From: Rhizosphaericola sp047606825
GTDB lineage: Bacteria > Bacteroidota > Bacteroidia > Chitinophagales > Chitinophagaceae
Direction of reading: 5' to 3'
Length of the DNA: 62,375 nt
Assembly (NCBI GenBank): GCA_047606825.1
Contig: JASGDY010000059.1
Location: forward strand, 1-62,375
The notes under the pieces were generated by a model that was given only the letters and a program-made list of their open reading frames with translations, was not told where the DNA came from and ran no database searches. Below, piece after piece: positions 1 to 8,307 of this stretch. A program made the translations under genes and the position numbers. How positions within the stretch are numbered: position 1 is the stretch's first letter; each line of letters opens with the position of its first letter.

Positions 1-360
1 GCTGTTTTCAAGCCGCGCCGGAAACACCTCCCGCGCCAACGCTCCTTTTCGCTGTTTGCGGACGGGGACATTGGTGTATTGAGAAGGTCCATAGCGTTCC
101 CTGTTGAATAATATAAACACAGGTTTGGACTCCGGGAGCCCGCCGTCCGACAGAGGAAGTGAGGCAGGGGGAGCGGTGTTTTCTGCGGAGCAGTTGGGTG
201 CCTAATATAGTTTCAACAGCCAGCAAGAAACGGTCCCGCAGCCGTAGCCGAACGGTTCAACGCATTCATAATGTTTTTTCACAATAGGAAAATTTAGATG
301 CGTTTGCCCTGTGCAGGTTACACGCTTCATAAAGTGTAGGAAAAGGTTCAAAGTGACTAC
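1..360. other. No gene recognised
   Basis: No convincing coding region is seen. On the minus strand a frame is open from about position 205 to the left edge, but an in-frame stop precedes it immediately and it has no clear start or recognisable product. It could be the tail of a decayed gene. Nothing else was found here. Confidence 0.5.
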
Positions 361-451
361 TGGTCGGTGTCCTCACCGACCAGCCTACAATAATTGTTTC
401 GGTCTGTGAAGACACCGACCGATAGAGAAGAGGAAAAAGTCCCAGCGGGAC
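361..451. repeat. Inverted repeats of CGGTG and CCCAGCGGG types
   Basis: Three short stem-loops lie in a row. Positions 361-382 have 9-bp perfect arms (TGGTCGGTG / CACCGACCA). Positions 400-421 have 9-bp arms with one mismatch (CGGTCTGTG / CACCGACCG). Positions 439-451 are GTCCC-AGC-GGGAC. A close copy of 393-429 occurs at 30448-30484, so this is a dispersed repeat family and not a local hairpin. Confidence 0.7.
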
Positions 452-522
452 GACCTTTTGGTAGAAATGATTAATACGATTTTGATTTATATTTTAGACC
501 AAAAATCCATTTGTGCTGTTCG

Positions 523-792
523 GGATTTGCAATCCGCAATGGCAAAATGTATTGCATATCCATGGATAGTAGTTTGGAATCGTAAACCCCGAACAGCGAA
601 AACCTCACCCCAACCCCTCTCCCATGTGAGAGGGGCAGAACCGAAGATAGACAATGCAACGCTGTCGCGAGTTTAGCTGCTGTTCCGCTGTTCGGGATTT
701 GCAATCCCGAACGCTTATCCGTGCATTTGCAATGCACTGCTATTTGCGGATTGCAAATCCGCCGATACGGCTTCAGGATTACAAATCCTGAA
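523..792. repeat. Array of palindromes with a GATT-NNN-AATC core
   Basis: Perfect or near-perfect palindromes lie at 523-535, 690-712 (10-bp arms), 721-737 (7-bp arms), 746-762 (7-bp arms) and 772-792 (9-bp arms). Each has the form arm-ATT-NNN-AAT-arm. The last four have centres 25-28 bp apart. Arm sequences differ between copies (GTTCGGG, GTGC, GCGG, TTCAGG), but both arms of each copy always match. A separate stem of the CCCCTCTC/GAGAGGGG type lies at 614-635. The unit is not CRISPR-like because there are no unique spacers between identical repeats. Confidence 0.8.
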
Positions 793-931
793 GAGCGGAG
801 TAATAAAAATTATTGGCCTATATTGAATTTCAATATCGTATTAGAAATAAATTGAATATCAAAGATGAACAAGAATAAAATAGTTCTATGTAACATGATA
901 ATTAGAATGTAATTATTTATTAGAGGTAGAA

Positions 932-1927
932 TTATTTATGCGTAATATTATTGAGATGCACAGTTACGTAAAAAGTGCCTGCTGTTATCGCATAAGCTAA
1001 AGAGGTCATGGACTTGACTGGTAGAGTTTCCGTTGTATTGAAAATCTGGTAATCAACCCTACAAGAAACATCACTGAATGTCCCTCCACCATCTAAAAGC
1101 ACAGTGGTGTAATACGGCAAGGCGATGCCCGCATCAGGCAACTGCTGTACAACAGTTGAGTCGGTATATGTTTCCGGATAATAGGGTGCCCAGTTGTGAA
1201 GATGGGGTAGCGAAGTGCTCCATGGTTTTACCTCTCCCTCGGCCGGGTTGAACACCACGCCGTTCATATCCACGAACTTATACACAATCGCCGCCGTTGC
1301 AGTACCGCTTACATATTCCACATCAATGGCAATATTGGCATCATTGTCCCATTGAGAAACAACGTTCGCCTTGTTTGCATCCCAAATCTGGGTTCTTCTC
1401 CAGTTGATTGTATATGGATTGTCTACGGGAATAATGTCGATTTCACACGCATCCTTGATATACCTTTCCCCGTTGACATTAGAAACAAGCAGATCCATAT
1501 TATAGCTGCCCGTAGGCACGTAAGTTGTTGCTGCCGTAAACTGTAACCGACCGCCGATTTCGGCAATGTTGAAAGGACGGACTAGACTGTCGCTGAGTTT
1601 GGCATTAAACAACGCAAGCGTGGAATCTGTATAATCCAACGTTCCCGTAAAGGTACGGATGCTCCTCGGTGTACCCAGTATGCTGTCCGCATCGTTGCCC
1701 GCAGAGTCGCGCAATGCGGTCAGCTCCACATGCAATGGAGCGGTAGAGCCATTCAAGATTAGGGATGCCGAAACCGTCGTCACACCTTGCTGCACCTCAA
1801 AAGGATTGACCTGATAATAGATATTGTCACTCAGGTAGCCATGTACCGTCTTTTGACAACCGGAACTTGCCGCTAAAGCTGCGAAGATTGCGGCGATTGT
1901 ATATATTTTAGTTTTAAACATTGTCAA
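932..1927 (-). CDS. DUF5007-like surface lipoprotein
   Basis: A 331-residue lipoprotein, the last gene of a SusC-SusD locus. A hydrophobic signal is followed by the lipobox-like SSGC with Cys24, so it is probably anchored in the outer membrane. The body resembles the DUF5007 family commonly encoded beside fasciclin-domain lipoproteins in SusCD loci; this assignment is from memory of the family pattern. No catalytic motif is visible. It starts 47 bp after the fasciclin gene and reads in the same direction, so it is probably co-transcribed. Met3 is an equally good start. Likely role: an accessory surface protein of the SusCD complex, ligand unknown. Confidence 0.65.
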   Translation of the reverse strand: MTMFKTKIYTIAAIFAALAASSGCQKTVHGYLSDNIYYQVNPFEVQQGVTTVSASLILNGSTAPLHVELTALRDSAGNDADSILGTPRSIRTFTGTLDYTDSTLALFNAKLSDSLVRPFNIAEIGGRLQFTAATTYVPTGSYNMDLLVSNVNGERYIKDACEIDIIPVDNPYTINWRRTQIWDANKANVVSQWDNDANIAIDVEYVSGTATAAIVYKFVDMNGVVFNPAEGEVKPWSTSLPHLHNWAPYYPETYTDSTVVQQLPDAGIALPYYTTVLLDGGGTFSDVSCRVDYQIFNTTETLPVKSMTSLAYAITAGTFYVTVHLNNITHK

Positions 1928-1974
1928 GTGTTTTAAAATTTGTACTGTTTTAATTATAAGACAATGGACACCTC

Positions 1975-3075
1975 CTATGGCGACACGATTGTTACATTGA
2001 TGACGATATTGGCAGTATAGGTATTGCCATCTATGGAAGTGTAAACAAATGCTAACCTGATGGTATAGGTGTCACCAACCTGCGGATTGCCGGGATATGC
2101 ACCGACATTGATAATATATGTGCTTGGCGACAACTCAGCATACAGATAAGCATCACTTCCCCATGAAACCACATCCCCGTTGGCGTCCAACCAGAATCCG
2201 GGAGCATTGGCCGTATATGTGTTGCTCAGCGTACCGTCAGACTGGACATTATAATATCCCAAACTGTCACTACCTGCCACGATCATATCAGAAATCGCCG
2301 TTGCCGACAATCCGAAGAAACTTGCAATACTTGACGAATCCAGTTGGAGTGCCGTAGAAGTATAATCGTCATTTTGTATGACGTCAAGGCTAAACGTATA
2401 AGTCTTTTCAGTCGCAACCTCATCCTCAAACAAATCGAGGTTGGCGACATTGGAAAGCACATTGAGGTTGGTACCGCTGGCAGTCTTAATCCCGGTCGTT
2501 TGACATTGGAGGATAGCATCCGTCTCGTCATCGTCAGTGGCGTCAGCACTTCCGTCAAGCGCACCGTTGATTTTGACATACTGCAATATATAGTACGTCA
2601 ACACGCTATTGGCGACGGTGTAGGAATAGGCAATTTTGGAAAGACCGACGGTAGTGGCCGCCCAGTTTTCATACGTCTTGACACTCGTGGTCGCATTGTC
2701 CAAGGTCAGGGTTGTGTCACTAAACATATACTGGGTCAGGAACTTGGAATTAATCTTGGCATACAGTTCATCCAGGGTAGTAAGATTATTGGCGGCCATG
2801 ACACGATGTATAGCATAATCCGTGGGGGCAAAGAACGTGCCCGCACTGTTTACCGAATCCTTCAGCCCCAAATGGTCAATCACCATGATTAAGGTATCAA
2901 AATAGTGGTACTGGTGGTTGGCCAAGTAGTCGTACGTAGTATAAGTTGTATTGCTGGAAGCCAACCCGCCGTCCGTAAGGTAAGCGTCCTTTTTGCAGGA
3001 AAAGAAGAACAAGGCTATAACGCAACACACAGTAACGGTACTCCTCTTTAATTGTTTATAAACAGGATATTGCAT
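1975..3075 (-). CDS. Fasciclin-domain lipoprotein with C-terminal DUF4859-like domain
   Basis: A 366-residue lipoprotein. The start at 3075 is preferred over the upstream in-frame ATG at 3111, which lies inside the susD gene. A signal peptide ends at FFFSC (Cys27). Residues about 40-200 show the fasciclin/FAS1 pattern, including the sequence TFFAPTDYAI near its first conserved box. The C-terminal part, from about residue 225, resembles DUF4859, a beta-sandwich found in surface proteins of Bacteroidota. FAS1 domains mediate adhesion or ligand binding outside the cell. It sits between susD and the DUF5007-like gene with an 11-bp gap after susD, implying one operon. The ligand is unknown. Confidence 0.8.
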   Translation of the reverse strand: MQYPVYKQLKRSTVTVCCVIALFFFSCKKDAYLTDGGLASSNTTYTTYDYLANHQYHYFDTLIMVIDHLGLKDSVNSAGTFFAPTDYAIHRVMAANNLTTLDELYAKINSKFLTQYMFSDTTLTLDNATTSVKTYENWAATTVGLSKIAYSYTVANSVLTYYILQYVKINGALDGSADATDDDETDAILQCQTTGIKTASGTNLNVLSNVANLDLFEDEVATEKTYTFSLDVIQNDDYTSTALQLDSSSIASFFGLSATAISDMIVAGSDSLGYYNVQSDGTLSNTYTANAPGFWLDANGDVVSWGSDAYLYAELSPSTYIINVGAYPGNPQVGDTYTIRLAFVYTSIDGNTYTANIVINVTIVSP

Positions 3076-3086
3076 GACGAAATGAT

Positions 3087-4616
3087 TTAATAAGTTAATA
3101 ATTGCTGCCAATAGGTAGTCTGTTTCAGTGCCGGATTGAGTGTCATCAAGGACGGATCGATAGGCCAGTAGTATTTTCCTTCCAGGAAATCCGCATGTGC
3201 AATAAAAGGAAACTGGCTTACACCTGTGAGACGTTCATTACGGACCAGGTCGTAAAAGCGGCTACCTTCCAAAAACAACTCCCTTCCCCGCTCTGCGGTA
3301 ACGGAATCAATCAGTGCTGCCCTGCCAGAAACATCTGATGTGGTCAACGCCGTAATGCCAGCACGGTCCCTGATGACATTGATGTCCGCTAATGTGGCAT
3401 TATAGTCCGGTGAAGTCTGTGCTGCATTGGCCTCCGCCCTCAGCAGGTAAATATCAGCCAAGCGGAATATGACAATATTGTTCTTGAGCAAATAGTAGGT
3501 TACACTATTGGCTGTAACAGTGGAGATATTGGAATATTTCTTACAAAAGTAGAACTTGGTAGACCCAGAATTAACATAGGCAAATTCATTGACATACCTG
3601 GCATCGGCCGTATCGGAAAACAATTTACCTAAGGTACTGGTACTGATTTGCCAGTTGGGCGAAGTTATGGTCGGCAAGTAGGGGGTAGCCAATGTGTAAT
3701 ACGCGATACTGGAACTATAAGACGTAGCGTTCATTGCCTCCGAGGTCGAATTCTGCGCGATTTCAAAGATGCCTTCATTGGACTGCCCCGCGTAAATATC
3801 ATCGTAATTACTGCTGTCAAGCAAGGAATACCCTCCGTTACTGATGACCGAATCACAAGCCATGCGGCAACTGTCATAAACGCCCTTCCATGCATAAATA
3901 TGCGCCAACAGGGCAAATACAGCACCTTTGTCCGCCCTGACAACGCGGTCAGAGGAAGAAGCATCTCGGTAGTCCAACCATTGCTTGGCATAATCCAGGT
4001 CACTGATTGCCGTTTGCAGGATAATTTGCTGATCTACGCGCGGATCGCTGGAGATATTGGAAATATCTGCCTGATAAGACGTGTCCAATGCCACGTCACC
4101 CCAGACACGGGCCATGTAGAAATAGTTGAATGCGCGGCAAAATCTGGCTTCTGCGAGGTATTTGTTTCTCCTAGCCTGTTGTTCGGATACGTTGTCACCG
4201 GTAAAATAAGCATCCGACATTTGGTTTAAAAAATAAACACACCTGTTGCTCTGCTGCACGGCTGCGTAAAACGGTGTCCATACCCTCAGTTTCAGTTTTG
4301 GGTCATAAGTATTGGCAGACGATACGGATATAGCCCAGTTAACCTGATAGATATTTTTGTAATCCCCATCCGAGATATCTCCCCAATAATCCGTCGGCAG
4401 GTCTCCGTAACTATAAAATGAACACGCGGCGTTCAATGCGGATCGTATCAAAGAATAGCATCCCGCCACTTGTGCATTGGCATCGTCATCGCTTTGCCAA
4501 GAGGTTGCATCCGTCACCGTGCTGACAGGTTCCTCGTCCAAGAATTTGTGGCAAGCGACCATCTGTGTCAACGCGCCGACAAGTAAAATATTCAATAAAA
4601 TGTTTCTTAATTTCAT
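3087..4616 (-). CDS. SusD/RagB family nutrient-binding lipoprotein
   Basis: A 509-residue lipoprotein (signal peptide, lipobox VAC with Cys22, then HKFLDEEP, typical of the SusD N-terminus). It has the TPR-rich middle region and the C-terminal pattern with 'AERGRELFLEGSRFYDLVR' that is characteristic of SusD/RagB. SusD proteins form the lid over a SusC barrel and capture oligosaccharides or peptides at the cell surface. It lies 42 bp downstream of the susC-like gene. No glycosidase, sulfatase or peptidase is adjacent, so the substrate cannot be read from the context. Confidence 0.95.
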   Translation of the reverse strand: MKLRNILLNILLVGALTQMVACHKFLDEEPVSTVTDATSWQSDDDANAQVAGCYSLIRSALNAACSFYSYGDLPTDYWGDISDGDYKNIYQVNWAISVSSANTYDPKLKLRVWTPFYAAVQQSNRCVYFLNQMSDAYFTGDNVSEQQARRNKYLAEARFCRAFNYFYMARVWGDVALDTSYQADISNISSDPRVDQQIILQTAISDLDYAKQWLDYRDASSSDRVVRADKGAVFALLAHIYAWKGVYDSCRMACDSVISNGGYSLLDSSNYDDIYAGQSNEGIFEIAQNSTSEAMNATSYSSSIAYYTLATPYLPTITSPNWQISTSTLGKLFSDTADARYVNEFAYVNSGSTKFYFCKKYSNISTVTANSVTYYLLKNNIVIFRLADIYLLRAEANAAQTSPDYNATLADINVIRDRAGITALTTSDVSGRAALIDSVTAERGRELFLEGSRFYDLVRNERLTGVSQFPFIAHADFLEGKYYWPIDPSLMTLNPALKQTTYWQQLLTY

Positions 4617-4658
4617 CTTTCAAGTTTTTTATGTGAAGATTTGTGTTCTTCCAGCCAA

Positions 4659-7600
4659 CTAAAAATTAATGTTTAAGCCAATGGTCGCTTTCAGACTAGT
4701 AGGATAAGTTGCGTTGCTTGACCCCGTCGTGTAATCATACACAGTAGGATCCACCAAGCCTTTCGACTGTTTGAAAGTATGTATGTTGTTAAATACCGTG
4801 TAGACATTGACGTTCCTCAGATGCAGACGGCTGACCAAACGAACAGGTAGATTGTAGCCGAACGTTATCTGCTGAATCTTGAAATAGCCACCTTTGTACA
4901 AGAAATAGTCACGGGCAACGTTCCAAGGATCCTGCGAGGTCGATCCCGTACCATAGACCAGGCGCGGGTACGTGGTCTGGTCTCCACTTTTCATCCAAAA
5001 CTGGTTCAATATCTGACTATAGAGCCCAGCCGGTCCGGCAACCGCCCCCCAGGCCGAATAAGCACTTCCATTCAACGCGTCGGACATGGTACCATTGATC
5101 AAGTAATTGCCATAAGCATAATTGGCAAAAATGCTGAGGCTAAAACCTTTATAGGAGAAAGTATTCGTAATACCTCCCGTTACTTTGGGCATCATCGACT
5201 TTCCCGTATTGACCTTGTCATCGAGGTTGATGTTGTAATCCCCGTTCTGGTCTATGATACGGCTGTCCCCGGCATGTAGGGTCGCGCCGAAATAAGTCAT
5301 CTTGTTACCTGTAATGGGATCTGTGGGCACATCGTCTTCCGTGGCGTACACGCCGTCCGTTATATAATCCCGATAGGTAAACAGGGGCTCTCCCATGGAC
5401 AATGTCTTGTACCACCATGATTCACCAAACAGCATGTCCTTGCCTCCATTGGGCAATTTGGTAATCCATCCTTTGTTGAAGGATATATTGAAACTCGTAT
5501 TCCATTGGAAAGCAGATTTAGGTCCCATATTGGTCGTATTGATAGAAACTTCAAGTCCTCTATTGCGGATATTGGCATAGTTGCCTGAATAATAGGCATA
5601 ACCAGTAGTGGATTCAGCAGGTATGGCCCATAGATATTTGTCTTTCGCGTCTTTCTGATACCAGTCAACCACAAAATTGACCCTGTTGTCAAACATATTC
5701 CAATCAACACCTAAGTCCAGTTGAGGATATCTTTCCCAACGAACGTCTGAGCTGGATTTATAGGAAGTACTTGTATAACTATCATAATAAGGGTACGGCG
5801 TGACGACTGTCGTACCGTTGTAGGTAGAAGGCGTTCCTGTCAAGTAAGCATAGGACGAAGAACCGCCGATAGCCCCTGTAGTAGCACCAAGGAAACTGGC
5901 ATCTGTGTACAATTGCTGGTATTTGGCATACCATGAGCCGGGATCCTGTCCCGTAACACCATAGCTGGCGCGTATTTTCAAGGAATTAATGACATTCTTC
6001 AACGGTTCAAAGAATGGCTCATCCGATACATTCCATCCTGTGGATACCGCATAGAATGTTCCCCAACGATAATCCGCACTGTATATGGAGCTGGCATCCC
6101 GCCTGAAAGATCCAGTCAAAAGATATTTGCCTTTGTAATCATAGTTCAGACGGCCATAATACGACTGTGTCGTCTTGGTCGCAATTGTAGAAGAAGCGTA
6201 CAGATTAGAGCCGGTAGGCACGGTCTGTACTGTGTACACTCCGGACACGTCAATTCCTGCCGCATACTGATAGGTGTAATATTGTTTGGCCTTATAGGCA
6301 GAAAAACCGCCTACCAATGTCAGGTTATGATCGCCCAAACGCTTGGTGTACTGGGCATAAGTCTCCCAAGTCCAGTTTGGATTATTGGCGTAGATGTCGT
6401 AAGCCGTATTCTGCACACCGTTCAACTCGACTGGTGAGAAATAGGCATATTTGTCCTGATAGCTATTCATCCCAAATGTCGATGTAATATTGATATCCTT
6501 GGTAAGCGTATCCGTCAGACGCACACTTGTATTGTAGATGAAGATATTGTTGTCGTCAAACCTATTGGCCGAGCCATCATAAAGCGCAACAGTCTCGGGT
6601 GACAGGTAAGCCAAAGAAGTCGGGAAAGACCATGTGGAGAAATAATACGGCGAACCGCTGATGTTACCTCCGTGCTTGCGGTTTTCCTTGGACATCTGCA
6701 AAGAAAGCCCAACAGAAAACCTAGGAACCGGATTCAACTGCAAATCGAGCGTCGGTGCTATACGTTGAACCATATAACCTTTGACGGCACCTTGCTCATT
6801 ATAGTGGTTCAACCCAAAACGATAGCTATTCCTGTTGTCAAAAGTTCCCGCTACCGTAAGGTCTTCATTGTTGACATAAGCCTTGTCGCGAAGCATCATA
6901 CCTTGCCAGTCCACGTCATTGTTAAATGCAGCATTGAGACTGTCAGTCAACTGGATAGGAATATTTCCGTTATAAATGTCGGTATAAGAAAGCTGGCTGT
7001 TGAGCAGTTGCAGCTTCAGCGCTCTTTCCGCGTTGCCCGTAATCACGTCTATCAATCTTGGACTGGTCGTGGCACCGCCATAAGCATTTAAACTAACCAA
7101 CGGACGCTGTGAACGAGAACGCCTTGTCTTTACGATAATAACGCCGTTACCACCTCTCGCACCATAAATGGCTGCGGCAGAAGCATCTTTCAATACGTCA
7201 ATCGACTCTATCTCATTGGGATTGATGACGCTCAGTGGATTGGACAAGGCATACGATCCCGACATATTGTTCAGGTCATAAATAACGCCATCAATTACAT
7301 ATAAGGGTTGGGTATTGCCTCCATTGGCATTACCATAGTCAACATTGGTGGAACCTCGAATAATGATATTTGTCTTAGAACCCGGTTCACCGGAACTTGA
7401 CTGTACGGCAACACCAGGAATGCGACCTTCTAACATTGCGTCAAAGCTGACGGCGGGAGTATTCTTGATGTCGTCACCATTTAACGTAGCCACGGAACCG
7501 GTCACTTTTTTCCTAGACTGCGTACCATAACCGACAACCACGACTTCATCAAGATTAGATTTTTTCGTGGCAGAGAGCACAACCACCTTAATGGACGACA

Positions 7601-7886
7601 AGGGAAGTGTCACCGTTTCATAACCGACTTGTGAAATCTCAAGCTGGCTTTTCTCGTTTTTGACTTCGACTGTGAAGTCGCCTTTTTCGTCCGTCTCTAC
7701 AACAATGTTTTTTCCCAATACTCTTACGGTTGCTCCGGCAATAGCGTCTCCCTTCTGGTTCTGTACATGACCAGAATAGCTTACAGGCTTGTCCTGAGCG
7801 GACAAAGTGAATGCAGAAACCATAAGGGTAAACAAAAGCAGACAAATCTTTTCTCTCCTTTTAATAAAAAATAATAGTCTTAACAT
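4659..7886 (-). CDS. SusC/RagA TonB-linked outer-membrane protein
   Basis: A 1075-residue outer-membrane importer. A signal peptide ends near residue 30 (LSAQ). A carboxypeptidase-regulatory-like beta-sandwich spans about 35-110. The junction NLDEVVVVGYGTQ leads into the TonB plug domain (about 115-240), and the remainder is the beta-barrel, ending in the aromatic C-terminus NINF. No STN domain precedes the plug, so signalling through an anti-sigma factor is not indicated. It heads the four-gene minus-strand locus with SusD, fasciclin and DUF5007-like partners. No sigma/anti-sigma pair is adjacent. Confidence 0.96.
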   Translation of the reverse strand: MLRLLFFIKRREKICLLLFTLMVSAFTLSAQDKPVSYSGHVQNQKGDAIAGATVRVLGKNIVVETDEKGDFTVEVKNEKSQLEISQVGYETVTLPLSSIKVVVLSATKKSNLDEVVVVGYGTQSRKKVTGSVATLNGDDIKNTPAVSFDAMLEGRIPGVAVQSSSGEPGSKTNIIIRGSTNVDYGNANGGNTQPLYVIDGVIYDLNNMSGSYALSNPLSVINPNEIESIDVLKDASAAAIYGARGGNGVIIVKTRRSRSQRPLVSLNAYGGATTSPRLIDVITGNAERALKLQLLNSQLSYTDIYNGNIPIQLTDSLNAAFNNDVDWQGMMLRDKAYVNNEDLTVAGTFDNRNSYRFGLNHYNEQGAVKGYMVQRIAPTLDLQLNPVPRFSVGLSLQMSKENRKHGGNISGSPYYFSTWSFPTSLAYLSPETVALYDGSANRFDDNNIFIYNTSVRLTDTLTKDINITSTFGMNSYQDKYAYFSPVELNGVQNTAYDIYANNPNWTWETYAQYTKRLGDHNLTLVGGFSAYKAKQYYTYQYAAGIDVSGVYTVQTVPTGSNLYASSTIATKTTQSYYGRLNYDYKGKYLLTGSFRRDASSIYSADYRWGTFYAVSTGWNVSDEPFFEPLKNVINSLKIRASYGVTGQDPGSWYAKYQQLYTDASFLGATTGAIGGSSSYAYLTGTPSTYNGTTVVTPYPYYDSYTSTSYKSSSDVRWERYPQLDLGVDWNMFDNRVNFVVDWYQKDAKDKYLWAIPAESTTGYAYYSGNYANIRNRGLEVSINTTNMGPKSAFQWNTSFNISFNKGWITKLPNGGKDMLFGESWWYKTLSMGEPLFTYRDYITDGVYATEDDVPTDPITGNKMTYFGATLHAGDSRIIDQNGDYNINLDDKVNTGKSMMPKVTGGITNTFSYKGFSLSIFANYAYGNYLINGTMSDALNGSAYSAWGAVAGPAGLYSQILNQFWMKSGDQTTYPRLVYGTGSTSQDPWNVARDYFLYKGGYFKIQQITFGYNLPVRLVSRLHLRNVNVYTVFNNIHTFKQSKGLVDPTVYDYTTGSSNATYPTSLKATIGLNINF

Positions 7887-8307
7887 ACATTTTCGATTAG
7901 CTGTTATTATAAAAAATGCAATCAGTCCTTATCTCTAAACAATATTCAGATGGTAAAATTATTTTTATATTAAATGTGTATATTACTCTTTATTATCCTA
8001 TGTTAACCATATTTTAACCAATTCAAAGAAAGGCATCCATATCTAAAAATGACATCTGTTGGCAGCGTGTGTTTATAGTTACGTCAATTGCCTTAACAAT
8101 TATTTGTATTTTTTAATTGATTAAACCGTAGAATCGGCATCTATTATTCAATCCTTGATGGGATGGGCATTAATTACATTTTCTAAAAACAGAAAAGCAC
8201 AAGCAACTTAATATAAAACGGGAAGCAATGATACTCAATGCGTATGAATATGCATGAGTTTAGGCAATCAATATGCAGTAGAAAAGAATATGTACAAAAC
8301 ATCTACC
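7887..8307. other. AT-rich upstream region of the SusCD locus
   Basis: This gap presumably carries the promoter of the susC operon, which reads leftward. The plus strand was searched by eye for CAAANNTA, the complement of the Bacteroidota -7 box, and no match was found. No gene, hairpin or clear operator is seen. Confidence 0.4.

Noticed and set aside
8..226. Minus-strand 72-codon frame at the left edge
   Set aside because: No recognisable product. Other frames are also open here and none has a convincing start.
690..792. Possible CRISPR array
   Set aside because: Units are palindromes of different sequence spaced 25-28 bp centre to centre, without identical repeats or unique spacers and without cas genes.
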